From an uncultured Aquimarina sp. (GTDB taxonomy: Bacteria > Bacteroidota > Bacteroidia > Flavobacteriales > Flavobacteriaceae): a stretch of 64,000 nucleotides of DNA. Below the pieces are notes generated by a model. The model made no database searches. It worked only from the letters and a program-made list of their open reading frames with translations, and had not been told where the DNA came from. Both the position numbers and the translations under genes were made by a program. The DNA lies in the NCBI GenBank assembly GCA_947498785.1, contig CANMLS010000013.1, forward strand, positions 56,917 to 120,916, in the 5' to 3' direction. Below, one piece after another: positions 1 to 9,039 of the stretch; within the stretch, counting starts at the first letter, position 1; every line of letters starts with the position of its first letter.

Positions 1-1
1 G

Positions 2-913
2 AGATATACTAAAAATCCAATAATACAAAGAGATGCTATACCAACATCAAATAGTGTTTTTAATAGTGCTGTTGTTCCTTTTAAAGATGGTTTTGCTGGA
101 GTTTTTAGGTGTGATAATAAGGCAGTACAAATGAACATTTTTGCGGGATTTAGTGCCAACGGAATCGATTGGGAAATCAATCACGATCCTATTATCATGC
201 AAGAAGGAAATACCAAAATGATTGGTTCTGATTATAAGTATGATCCTCGTGTAACTTTTATAGAGGATAGATATTGGATTACATGGTGCAATGGATGTTA
301 TGGCCCAACTATAGGAATAGCATATACTTTTGATTTTAAGGAATTTTTTCAATGCGAAAATGCATTTTTACCGTTTAATAGAAATGGAGTGTTGTTTCCC
401 GAAAAAATTAATGGGAAATATGCGATGTTAAGCAGACCAAGTGACAATGGTCACACACCTTTTGGAGATATCTTTATAAGTTATAGTCCAGATATGAAGT
501 ATTGGGGAGAACATAGAAATGTGATGCAAGTAACTCCTTTTGCAGATAGTGCTTGGCAGTGTACTAAGATAGGAGCAGGGTCGGTACCCTTTTTGACCCA
601 AGAAGGATGGTTAATGTTTTATCATGGTGTTATCAATACCTGTAATGGATTTAGATATGCTATGGGAGCCGCTATTATGGATAGAGATAATCCTGATATT
701 GTAAAATATAGGACAAAACCATATTTGTTAACGCCTTCTGTGTCTTATGAACAAGTAGGAGATGTTCCAAATGTAATATTTCCTTGCGCTACTTTACAGG
801 ATGTCGAGCAAGATAAAATAGCAATTTATTATGGTGCTGCAGATACAGTAGTGGCATTAGCATTTGGAAGAATAAGTGAAATTATTAAGTTTACCAAAGA
901 AAATACATTATAA
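2..913 (+). CDS. GH130 beta-mannoside phosphorylase (5'-partial)
   Basis: The reading frame is open from base 2, so the true start lies upstream of the window. The protein matches glycoside hydrolase family 130, inverting phosphorylases that split Man-beta-1,4-Glc or Man-beta-1,4-GlcNAc with phosphate to give mannose-1-phosphate. Visible family signatures are YKYDPRVT (carrying the catalytic Asp), [18 protein letters not shown], the GAGSVP...GWLMFYHG stretch and a C-terminal [14 protein letters not shown]. No signal peptide can be judged. It is 4 bases from a CBM9-like gene and heads a series of N-glycan genes, so Man-GlcNAc, the N-glycan core disaccharide, is the likely substrate (inference). 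The exact GH130 subfamily cannot be fixed by eye. Confidence 0.9.
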   Translation, partial: RYTKNPIIQRDAIPTSNSVFNSAVVPFKDGFAGVFRCDNKAVQMNIFAGFSANGIDWEINHDPIIMQEGNTKMIGSDYKYDPRVTFIEDRYWITWCNGCYGPTIGIAYTFDFKEFFQCENAFLPFNRNGVLFPEKINGKYAMLSRPSDNGHTPFGDIFISYSPDMKYWGEHRNVMQVTPFADSAWQCTKIGAGSVPFLTQEGWLMFYHGVINTCNGFRYAMGAAIMDRDNPDIVKYRTKPYLLTPSVSYEQVGDVPNVIFPCATLQDVEQDKIAIYYGAADTVVALAFGRISEIIKFTKENTL

Positions 914-917
914 AGTG

Positions 918-2012
918 ATGAAGATTGGTATAAAGCATTTTAATTTAAGAACTATGCATAAAGGATTAAATCTTTTTTTAATCTTTTTTATTACAACAAT
1001 TAGCTATGCTCAAATATTACCAAAAACATATATTGCATATCATACGACAGAATCGATTATTATTGATGGTGTTCCCTCAGAAGAGGCTTGGAAAAAAGTA
1101 AAATCTACCGATTTATTTATAGATATAGAAGGAAATAAAATCCCAAAATATAATACATCTGTAAAAATACTTTGGGATGATACTCATGTGTACTTTTTTG
1201 CAGAAATGGAAGAGCCTCATGTATGGGGAAATTTAAAACAAAAGGATACTATTATTTTTCATAATAATGATTTCGAAATTTTTATTGATCCTGATAATGA
1301 TACACATAATTATTATGAGTTTGAGGTAAATCCTTTAAATACATTATGGGATTTGTTTATCACAAAACCATATAGAGAAGGAACTCCTGTGCTCAATGAT
1401 TGGGATGCAAATGGGTTTACATCTTCTGTAAAGGTTCATGGTACTCTCAATAACCCAAATGATACAGATAAAGGTTGGTCAATTGAAATAGCAATTCCTT
1501 TTGATGTTTTTAAAACATCATATTTCCATGAAAATGTTCCTAAAGATAAATTTTGGAGAGTAAATTTTTCGAGAGTACACTGGGATTTTCAACTTCAGAA
1601 TAATAAATATTATCGAAAAAAGAATGATAAAGGAAAAATTGAACATGAATATAACTGGGTATGGTCGCCAATAGGAGTGATTAATATGCATCGTCCAGAA
1701 GATTGGGGATATGTATACTTTTCTTCAAAAGAAGTAGGAGAGAAAGACATATTTAAAATACCAGATGACGAAAAAATAAAAAAAACTCTGTACCATTTGT
1801 ATAGAAAACAAAAAGAATTTTACAAAAAGAATAAGCGTTGGGCAACCAATTTTTTAGAACTATCTGATGATGTTTCTGAAATTAAAGAGAAGAAAATTAT
1901 TCGAACTATAGAAAATCACCAAACTGGTTTTAATATAACGGTGATTTGTCCTTTTACAAAGCGTCTATTCATTATTAGAGAAGATGGTAAAATTATTCAA
2001 AAATTAGATTGA
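918..2012 (+). CDS. CBM9-like (DOMON-fold) carbohydrate-binding protein, secreted
   Basis: After a signal peptide ending in SYAQ, residues about 30-230 (from the ATG at 918) form a family 9-like carbohydrate-binding domain: IDGVPSEEAW near the start, then VKILWDDTHVYFFAEMEEP, an NDFEIFIDPDNDTHNYYEFEVN block, and GWSIEIAIPFDVF. The remaining ~110 residues are charged and unassigned. An ATG at 918 is preferred over the GTG at 876, which lies inside the GH130 gene; an ATG at 954 would also leave a good signal peptide. It lies 4 bases after GH130 and 7 before the next gene, so the three probably share an mRNA. The likely role is binding glycan in the periplasm or at the surface; the ligand is unknown. 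Confidence 0.8.
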   Translation: MKIGIKHFNLRTMHKGLNLFLIFFITTISYAQILPKTYIAYHTTESIIIDGVPSEEAWKKVKSTDLFIDIEGNKIPKYNTSVKILWDDTHVYFFAEMEEPHVWGNLKQKDTIIFHNNDFEIFIDPDNDTHNYYEFEVNPLNTLWDLFITKPYREGTPVLNDWDANGFTSSVKVHGTLNNPNDTDKGWSIEIAIPFDVFKTSYFHENVPKDKFWRVNFSRVHWDFQLQNNKYYRKKNDKGKIEHEYNWVWSPIGVINMHRPEDWGYVYFSSKEVGEKDIFKIPDDEKIKKTLYHLYRKQKEFYKKNKRWATNFLELSDDVSEIKEKKIIRTIENHQTGFNITVICPFTKRLFIIREDGKIIQKLD

Positions 2013-2019
2013 TATCCAA

Positions 2020-3120
2020 ATGATTAAAAATATTTCAATTTGTATTGCACTTATCCTTTTAAGCTGTACATCAGGCGATAAAAAAGAAAAAATAGAAAAT
2101 AAAGTTGAGGCTATGGTTGAGGTAACTCCTTTTAAATATTGGACCTGGATAACTGCAGAACCCTCAAAATCAGAAGAAGATTATAAAGCAGAATTCAAGA
2201 AATATAAGGAAAATGGAATAGATGCAGTGCTCATCAATACAGAAGCCGATGCAGAAGTTTTGAGAAAACTAACCCCATTAGCTACCAAAGAAGGACTAGA
2301 AGTACATGCTTGGATGTTTGCTATGAATAGACCTGAAGATAAAATAGCACTTCAACATCCAGAATGGTATGCGGTGAGTAGAGAAGGAAAATCCTGTTAT
2401 GATACACGACCTTATATCGATTATTATCAATGGTTGTGTCCTACCAGAAAAGAGTCTAGAGATCATGTTTTAAGCCTTGTAGAAGGATTGGCTAAAGTAG
2501 AAGGGGTTACTAGTGTGCATATAGATTACATTAGGTATCCAGATATATTTTTACCTATTGGTTTATTGCCAAAATATAATTTGGTTCAAGATGAAGAACT
2601 ACCAGAATTTGATTTTTGTTATTGTGATGTGTGTATTGATACGTTTCAGAAAAAGCATCATAAGAACCCTAAAGATGCTAGTAATATTGCAATAGATATA
2701 GAATGGAAACAATTTAGGCTTAATCAGGTAAAAAAAGTTGTTGATGAAGCATATACTATAGCTCATAAGTATAATAAAAAGTTAACAGCAGCAGTGTTTC
2801 CTTATCCCGAAATGGCTGATCATATGGTAAGGCAACGTTGGGATAAATGGAATGTAGATGAGGTGTTACCAATGATATATCATAATTTTTATAATGAAGA
2901 AGTAGATTGGATTGGTTTTGCTACCAAACAAGGTGTAAAAGATCTCAAAGGTAAAGAAACTAAATTGCATACAGGGATATACTTACCGCCAATGAGCGCA
3001 GAGGATGTTGATATAGCAATTCAATTAGCTAAAGATAACGGAGCTTCAGGAATATCCTTTTTTGATGGAAACGCAATTACTGAAGAACAGTTTGAAGTGA
3101 TAAAAGCTTCCAAGAAATAA
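2020..3120 (+). CDS. GHL10-like putative glycoside hydrolase, lipoprotein
   Basis: The N-terminus MIKNISICIALILLSC is a lipoprotein signal with a lipobox Cys at residue 16. The rest is a TIM-barrel-like protein of the type annotated as glycosyl hydrolase-like 10: YWTWITAEPSKSEEDYKAEF, KENGIDAVLINTEADAE, HAWMFAMNRPED, VHIDYIRYPD, and MIYHNFY near the C-terminus. Acidic residues at barrel-strand ends (NTEAD, HIDYIRYPD) could be catalytic, but no activity can be assigned. A Cys cluster FCYCDVC near residue 205 is notable. It sits between CBM9 and GH92 genes in an N-glycan locus, so action on a glycan or glycopeptide is inferred only from context. Confidence 0.65.
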   Translation: MIKNISICIALILLSCTSGDKKEKIENKVEAMVEVTPFKYWTWITAEPSKSEEDYKAEFKKYKENGIDAVLINTEADAEVLRKLTPLATKEGLEVHAWMFAMNRPEDKIALQHPEWYAVSREGKSCYDTRPYIDYYQWLCPTRKESRDHVLSLVEGLAKVEGVTSVHIDYIRYPDIFLPIGLLPKYNLVQDEELPEFDFCYCDVCIDTFQKKHHKNPKDASNIAIDIEWKQFRLNQVKKVVDEAYTIAHKYNKKLTAAVFPYPEMADHMVRQRWDKWNVDEVLPMIYHNFYNEEVDWIGFATKQGVKDLKGKETKLHTGIYLPPMSAEDVDIAIQLAKDNGASGISFFDGNAITEEQFEVIKASKK

Positions 3121-3128
3121 TTTTTATA

Positions 3129-3147
3129 TAGACCTAAATATGGTCTA
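3129..3147 (+). other. Small intergenic hairpin
   Basis: A 6-bp stem TAGACC/GGTCTA with a 7-base loop lies in the 40-base gap before the first GH92 gene. The following T stretch is short, so it is more likely an mRNA processing or attenuation point than a full terminator. Confidence 0.3.
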
Positions 3148-3160
3148 ATTTATTGTCTGA

Positions 3161-5419
3161 ATGAGAAAAATTGATTTCACATATATTGTTTTAATACTAT
3201 TCCTTTGGTCCTGTAAGGAAGAACCAAAGGAAAAAATTGATTTACCTGAAGAATCATCAGTAGTTGATTATGTAAATCCATTTATTGGTACAGATGGACC
3301 AGGAAATACATATCCTGGTGCAACGCTTCCATTCGGGATGGTGCAGTTGAGTCCTGATATAGGGATTCCTGGATGGGATAGAATAGCGGGGTATTATTAT
3401 AAAGATGCTATTATTAGTGGTTTTTCTCATACACATCTCACAGGGACTGGAGCAGGGGATTTATATGATATCTTAGTAATGCCCACGAATAGTAGATTTT
3501 CAGAACGAATAAAAGAGAATAACTACAAACCATTTTCCAAATACAATCATAATAAAGAAGATGCTTCTCCAGGATATTACACCGTAGATTTATTAGATTA
3601 TGGTATCACAGCAGAATTGACAGCAACAAATAGGGTAGGTATACAGCGATATACATTTCCAGAAGATGCTGCTACTGCAATACATGTTGACCTCGGGTAT
3701 GCAATAAATTGGGACGATCCCACAGATACCTATATCGAAAAAGTAAATGATTCGACATTACAAGGATATCGTATGTCGACAGGTTGGGCAAAAGATCAAA
3801 GAATATACTTTGTAATGCAGTTTTCAAAACCGTTTAGAGGATATTCGGTATTTAAGAATGATAAACTTACTACACTTCCTGTACAAGGAAAAAAGACTAG
3901 AATAGAACTGCAATATACTACCACAGAAGGAGAACAAATAGTTCTAAAAACAGGAATCTCTACTGCAAGTTTTGAAGGAGCACAACAATCAATATCAAAA
4001 GAGACCTCTGATTTTAATTTTGATAACTACAAGAAAAATGCGAGAGCGGTTTGGAAAAACGAATTGAATAAAATAAAGATTACTACATCTGATAAAGACA
4101 AGAAAAGTATTTTTTATACTATGATGTATCAATCTATGCTGGCACCAACATTGCTAAGTGATCCTAATGGAGATTATAAAGGTGCAAATGATACTATTGC
4201 GAATGCAAAGGGATTTGATCGTTACGATACTTTTTCTTTATGGGATACATTTAGAGCTGCACATCCATTATATACAATCATTCAGCCAGAACGTGTACCA
4301 GATATGATACAATCTCTATTAGCACATTATAAGGAAACAGGGGTGTTACCCGTATGGTCTATGCAGGGTAATGAAACCAATATGATGATTGGATATCATG
4401 CTGTACCAGTAATTGTTGACGCATATTTTAAAGGGTTTACATTTAATGTTGAACAAGCGTATAAGGCCTGTAAGGAAAGTGCAATGGTAAATGAAAGACA
4501 AATTGATGTATATAGGGATCTAGGGTATATACCAGTTGATGAACATCATGAAAACTGGTCAGTTTCAAAAACTATGGAATATGCTTATGATGATTGGTGT
4601 ATAGCAATGTTTGCAAAAGATCTCGGAAAAGATGAGGACTATATATATTTTATGAACCGTTCTGAAAATTGGAAAAATATATATAATGAAAAAAGATCGT
4701 GGTTGCAACCAAAAGATATTGAAGGAAACTTTATAGAGCCTTTTATTCCCAAAGAATATACACTCTATTTTTGTGAAAGTAATGCTTGGCAATATTATTG
4801 GTTTGTTCCTCAGGATATTGATGGATTAATAAGAAAGACAGGAGGTGTAGAACGATTTACCCAAAAACTAGATTCTATGTTTTCTTATTATCCAGAGTCG
4901 ACCGATAAGTTACCTATATTTAGTACGGGAATGATAGGTCAATATGCGCATGGAAATGAACCAAGTCATCATGTAGCGTATTTATATAACTATGTAAATC
5001 AACCTTCAAAAACACAAGAATTAACTCGTAAAATTTTAGAAGAACAATATAAAAATAAACCTAATGGACATTGTGGAAATGAAGATTGTGGACAAATGTC
5101 ATCTTGGTATATTTTTAGCGCTTTAGGATTATATCCTGTAAATCCAGCTCAAGGAGTATATCTTTTATCATCACCACTTTTTGAAAGTACAGAAATACGG
5201 TTGGCAGATCGTAAAATTTTTAAAATCAAAGCCAAAAACCTTTCAGATAAAAATAAGTATATAAAAAAAATTACACTTAATGGTGAACCATATAGAAAAC
5301 TATTTATTGAGCATAAAACTATTATGAATGGAGGGCTCCTAGAATTTGAAATGAGCGATACTCCAAATGACTCAGTATTTAGGGATTTTAAATTACCTGA
5401 GTTAAATAAAATATATTAA
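3161..5419 (+). CDS. GH92 alpha-mannosidase, lipoprotein (copy 1)
   Basis: Family 92 enzymes are calcium-dependent exo-alpha-mannosidases that trim high-mannose N-glycans. The N-terminus ends in LFLWSC, a lipobox with Cys at residue 18, so the enzyme should be membrane-anchored in the periplasm or at the surface. The mature protein opens with the family hallmark VDYVNPFIGTDGPGNTYPGA. The C-terminal catalytic half has SLWDTFRAAHPLY, CESNAWQYYW (family acid-catalyst region), AHGNEPSHH and GNEDCGQMSSWYIFSALGLYPV. The 752-residue length is typical. The stop is 2 bases from the glycosylasparaginase start, implying co-transcription. Linkage specificity (alpha-1,2, -1,3 or -1,6) is not decided here. 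Confidence 0.93.
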   Translation: MRKIDFTYIVLILFLWSCKEEPKEKIDLPEESSVVDYVNPFIGTDGPGNTYPGATLPFGMVQLSPDIGIPGWDRIAGYYYKDAIISGFSHTHLTGTGAGDLYDILVMPTNSRFSERIKENNYKPFSKYNHNKEDASPGYYTVDLLDYGITAELTATNRVGIQRYTFPEDAATAIHVDLGYAINWDDPTDTYIEKVNDSTLQGYRMSTGWAKDQRIYFVMQFSKPFRGYSVFKNDKLTTLPVQGKKTRIELQYTTTEGEQIVLKTGISTASFEGAQQSISKETSDFNFDNYKKNARAVWKNELNKIKITTSDKDKKSIFYTMMYQSMLAPTLLSDPNGDYKGANDTIANAKGFDRYDTFSLWDTFRAAHPLYTIIQPERVPDMIQSLLAHYKETGVLPVWSMQGNETNMMIGYHAVPVIVDAYFKGFTFNVEQAYKACKESAMVNERQIDVYRDLGYIPVDEHHENWSVSKTMEYAYDDWCIAMFAKDLGKDEDYIYFMNRSENWKNIYNEKRSWLQPKDIEGNFIEPFIPKEYTLYFCESNAWQYYWFVPQDIDGLIRKTGGVERFTQKLDSMFSYYPESTDKLPIFSTGMIGQYAHGNEPSHHVAYLYNYVNQPSKTQELTRKILEEQYKNKPNGHCGNEDCGQMSSWYIFSALGLYPVNPAQGVYLLSSPLFESTEIRLADRKIFKIKAKNLSDKNKYIKKITLNGEPYRKLFIEHKTIMNGGLLEFEMSDTPNDSVFRDFKLPELNKIY

Positions 5420-5421
5420 TT

Positions 5422-6429
5422 ATGAAGAGAACCTGCGTATATCAATACTTGATACTGTTTTTGGTAATAACCTTATTAGGATGTAACACCAAAGATAACG
5501 CTAGAGAAGAACAAAGCAATACGAAGAAAGAGATTATTGGTGAAGTTATAAAACCTGTTGTAATTTCTACCTGGAATCACGGAGTACCTGCTAATGAAGA
5601 AGCTTGGAAGGTATTGAGTGCAGGAGGTAAAGCTCTTGATGCAGTAGAACAAGGAGTGCGTACAGCCGAAGCAAATCCAGAGATACAAACCGTAGGATTA
5701 GGAGGTTTTCCCGATAGAGAAGGAAATGTTACTCTCGATGCTTGTATTATGGATCATAATAGTAATTGTGGATCAGTTTCTTTTTTACAACATATTAAAC
5801 ATCCAATTTCTGTCGCTCGTAAAATAATGGAAGAAACTCCTCATATCATGTTAACAGGAGAAGGAGCCTTGCAATTTGCTTTAGAACAAGGGTTTGAAAA
5901 GGAAGAATTACTTACTCCAGAATCAAAAAAAGCATATGAAGAGTGGTTACAAAAATCAAATTATAAACCAGTGATTAATATTGAGAATCATGATACAATA
6001 AGCATGCTGGCATTAGATGAAGATGGTAATTTGTCAGGAGCATGTACAACAAGTGGAGCGGCTTGGAAAATGCACGGTAGAGTTGGTGATTCACCAATTA
6101 TTGGAGCAGGATTGTTTTTGGATAATGAAATCGGAGCTGCTGCTGCAACAGGTTTAGGAGAAGCTGTGATAAGAACGGCAGGAAGTGCTATGGTTGTTGA
6201 GTTGATGCGTCAAGGAAAATCCCCTTACGACGCCTGTAAAGAAGTTGTTGAGCGAATTTATAAAGTGCATAAAAATCATAAAGATCTAGAATATTTACAG
6301 GTAGGGTTTATTGCATTAAACAAAAATGGAGAGTATGGTTCTTATTGCTTACGCCCAGGATTTAATTTTGCTATAAAAAGTACTACAATAAATAATAAAT
6401 TAATAGATGCCGATTTTAAAATACAATAA
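5422..6429 (+). CDS. Glycosylasparaginase (N4-(beta-GlcNAc)-L-asparaginase), lipoprotein
   Basis: This Ntn-hydrolase cleaves the GlcNAc-Asn amide bond of a glycosylated asparagine with free alpha-amino and carboxyl groups, a late step in glycoprotein breakdown. The precursor self-cleaves before a Thr that becomes the N-terminal nucleophile; here it is Thr192 in HDTISMLALDEDG, which fits the family. Other family signs are STWNHGVPANEEAWKVL, DHNSNCGSVSFL, SGAAWKMHGRVGDSPIIGAG and ATGLGEAVIR. A lipobox (LLGC, Cys near residue 21) indicates export and anchoring. It lies between two GH92 genes and overlaps the second by 23 bases, so translation is probably coupled. This gene is strong evidence that the locus targets N-linked glycans. 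Confidence 0.93.
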   Translation: MKRTCVYQYLILFLVITLLGCNTKDNAREEQSNTKKEIIGEVIKPVVISTWNHGVPANEEAWKVLSAGGKALDAVEQGVRTAEANPEIQTVGLGGFPDREGNVTLDACIMDHNSNCGSVSFLQHIKHPISVARKIMEETPHIMLTGEGALQFALEQGFEKEELLTPESKKAYEEWLQKSNYKPVINIENHDTISMLALDEDGNLSGACTTSGAAWKMHGRVGDSPIIGAGLFLDNEIGAAAATGLGEAVIRTAGSAMVVELMRQGKSPYDACKEVVERIYKVHKNHKDLEYLQVGFIALNKNGEYGSYCLRPGFNFAIKSTTINNKLIDADFKIQ

Positions 6430-8788
6430 AGTAATTGTGAAAACAGGAGAAGTATTAAAAGTTTTTTTTATATCAATTCTTTTTCTTTTCTCTTGTAACT
6501 CAAAAAAACAAACCCCTGTAGTAAGTTCAATTCAAGAGGAGGTAAAGTTAAACTTAACAGATTATGTAAACCCTCTTATGGGTACAGACTCTTCCTTCGA
6601 TCTATCAAATGGAAATACGTATCCAGCTATTGCAACTCCCTGGGCGATGAATTTTTGGACACCGATGACCTCAAAAATGGGAGATGGATGGACATATAAA
6701 TATGATGAAAATACCATAAGAGGAATTAAACAAACACATCAACCTAGCCCATGGATAAATGATTATGCAGCATTCTCATTAATGGCCGTTACAGGAAACC
6801 TTAAATATAAAGAAGAAGAAAGAGCTTCTTGGTTTTCTCATAAGGCAGAAACAGTGAAACCACATCATTACAAAGTGTATTTAGCAGATTATGATATCGT
6901 AGCAGAAGTTTCTCCTACAGAACGTGCAGCACATTTCAAATTTACGTTCCCAGAAGCAGAAGAATCTTACATTATGTTGGATGCTTTTTTTAAAGGATCG
7001 ATGGTCAAAATTATACCTGAAGAACGAAAAATTATTGGATATTGTAGAAATAATAGCGGCGGAGTTCCTGATAATTTCCATAATTATTTTGTAGCTCAGT
7101 TTGATAAAGATTTTGAAATTAATCATACTTGGGGAGATGAATGGAAATTACTTAAGAATTCGGTAGAAAACGAAGGAAAACATGTAGGAGCAATTATTGG
7201 ATTTAAAACAACAAAAGGAGAAAAAGTGCATGTAAAAGTAGCTTCATCATTTATTAGTTTAGAACAAGCACAGCTAAATCTAGATCGTGAAATTGGAACA
7301 GATACATTTGAGCAAACTAAAACTAAGGCTAAAAATGCATGGGAAAAAGAATTGAATAGAATTAAGATTGAAGATGACAATTTAGATAACATTAAAACTT
7401 TCTATTCTTGTTTATACAGAGTGTTGTTATTTCCAAGGAAATTCTATGAGTTTAATGAGAAAAATGAAGTAGTACATTATAGTCCTTATAATGGAAAAGT
7501 ATTACCAGGATATATGTTTACTGATAATGGTTTTTGGGATACCTTTAGAGCGGTTTTTCCTTTTTTCAATATGATGTATCCAGAATTAAATGGTAAAATC
7601 ATGAATGGTCTTGCAAACACTTACAAAGAATCTGGGTGGCTTCCAGAATGGGCAAGCCCTGGACATAGAGATTGTATGATAGGATCTAATTCGGCATCTA
7701 TTATTGCTGATGCATTTTTAAAAGGAATACCAGATATAGATACAGAAATTTTGTTTGAAGCCATTTTAAAAAATGCAACAACTTCAGAAGGAAGACCTTT
7801 ATCCAACGGAAACGAAATACACTCAGTTGGAAGAGAAGGAATAGAGTATTATAACAAATTAGGCTATGTGCCTTATGATGTACAAATCAATGAAAATGCT
7901 GCACGTACATTAGAATATGCTTATGCCGATTTCACCATTGCTAAGATGGCAGAAAAGCTAGGAAAAAAAGATGTTGCAGAAACATTCTATAAGCGATCTC
8001 AAAATTATAAAAATTTATTTGACCCATCTACTAAATTAATGAGAGGTAAGAATAAAGACGGTAGTTTTCAAACTCCTTTTAATCCTTTAAAATGGGGAGA
8101 TGCTTTTACTGAAGGAAATAGTCTGCATTATACATGGTCGGTTTTTCATGACATAGAAGGTTTGATTCAGTTAATGGGAGGAAAAACTGAATTCGAAAAG
8201 CAATTAGACCATGTATTCGAAATGCCTCCTGAGTTTGATGCTTCGTATTATGGGTTTACAATTCATGAAATTAGAGAAATGCAAATTGTTAATATGGGAA
8301 ATTATGCTCATGGTAATCAACCCATTCAGCATATGATTTATTTATATAATTATGCTAACACTCCTTATAAGACTCAGAAAAAAATACGTGAAGTATTAAC
8401 CAAATTGTATTCTGCAACACCAGATGGATACTGTGGAGATGAAGATAATGGGCAAACTTCTGCCTGGTATGTATTTAGCGCATTAGGGTTTTATCCCGTT
8501 ACGCCAGGAGTAGATCAATATGTAATAGGAAGTCCTTTATTTAAAAAAGCGACAATGACCTTAGAGAACGGTAATAAATTTATAATTAATGCTTCTAATA
8601 ATTCTAATGAAAATGTATATGTTCGATCAGCTTCGCTCAATGATATAATGTATAATAAAAGTTATTTAAATTTTGATACAATTCAGCAAGGAGGAAAATT
8701 AGATTTTATGATGGAGAATATACCCAATAAGAAATGGGCTACGTCTGAAGAGGCAGTACCTTTTTCTCTAAGCAATAAAAAGAATTAG
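6407..8788 (+). CDS. GH92 alpha-mannosidase, lipoprotein (copy 2)
   Basis: Second GH92 enzyme, about 790 residues. A hydrophobic stretch ending in LFLFSC gives a lipobox. The ATG at 6407 lies within the glycosylasparaginase gene; a GTG at 6437 would give a tidier 20-residue lipoprotein signal and may be the real start. The family opening is LTDYVNPLMGTDSSFDLSNGNTYPA. Later blocks are DNGFWDTFRAVFPFFN, FTEGNSLHYTWSVFHDIEGL, AHGNQPIQHMIYLYNYA and GDEDNGQTSAWYVFSALGFYPV. Compared with copy 1 the motif HGNEPSHH is HGNQPIQH and ESNAWQY is EGNSLHY, so this is a different subgroup with probably different linkage preference. It is the last gene of the tight run that starts at GH130. Confidence 0.92.
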   Translation: MPILKYNKVIVKTGEVLKVFFISILFLFSCNSKKQTPVVSSIQEEVKLNLTDYVNPLMGTDSSFDLSNGNTYPAIATPWAMNFWTPMTSKMGDGWTYKYDENTIRGIKQTHQPSPWINDYAAFSLMAVTGNLKYKEEERASWFSHKAETVKPHHYKVYLADYDIVAEVSPTERAAHFKFTFPEAEESYIMLDAFFKGSMVKIIPEERKIIGYCRNNSGGVPDNFHNYFVAQFDKDFEINHTWGDEWKLLKNSVENEGKHVGAIIGFKTTKGEKVHVKVASSFISLEQAQLNLDREIGTDTFEQTKTKAKNAWEKELNRIKIEDDNLDNIKTFYSCLYRVLLFPRKFYEFNEKNEVVHYSPYNGKVLPGYMFTDNGFWDTFRAVFPFFNMMYPELNGKIMNGLANTYKESGWLPEWASPGHRDCMIGSNSASIIADAFLKGIPDIDTEILFEAILKNATTSEGRPLSNGNEIHSVGREGIEYYNKLGYVPYDVQINENAARTLEYAYADFTIAKMAEKLGKKDVAETFYKRSQNYKNLFDPSTKLMRGKNKDGSFQTPFNPLKWGDAFTEGNSLHYTWSVFHDIEGLIQLMGGKTEFEKQLDHVFEMPPEFDASYYGFTIHEIREMQIVNMGNYAHGNQPIQHMIYLYNYANTPYKTQKKIREVLTKLYSATPDGYCGDEDNGQTSAWYVFSALGFYPVTPGVDQYVIGSPLFKKATMTLENGNKFIINASNNSNENVYVRSASLNDIMYNKSYLNFDTIQQGGKLDFMMENIPNKKWATSEEAVPFSLSNKKN

Positions 8789-9039
8789 TAAGATAATAAA
8801 TCATGAGAGAATTTACACTTTTGGATAAAGAATTGACGTATTTCAGAAGCCAGATTGGTTAGGTGAATTGTCAGGAATTAAAGGAAGTGATGATAGGTGT
8901 TTTACGAGAATGAGTTTGTGTAATATTTTGATATAACAGTTTTTATTCGTTTTACAATTAAAATCAATCAATTTGATGATTTAGGATCGATTTAAAATTG
9001 ATATATCAAGCTCACCTTTAATTTAATAAAAATCAAACG
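8789..9039. other. Gap with possible coding scar
   Basis: No intact gene. An ATG at 8803 opens a 19-codon frame; a second frame then continues with a protein-like PDWLGELSGIKGSDD until a stop near 8935. This would fit a decayed gene remnant with a frameshift, but I cannot name the family. The rest is AT-rich leader sequence for the PNGase-like gene. Confidence 0.3.

Noticed and set aside
47..352. Minus-strand ORF of 101 codons within GH130
   Set aside because: It is opposite a strongly conserved gene and has no family features.
876..917. GTG start at 876 for the CBM9-like gene
   Set aside because: It lies inside GH130 and would put 14 residues without signal-peptide character before the real signal; ATG 918 or 954 fits better.
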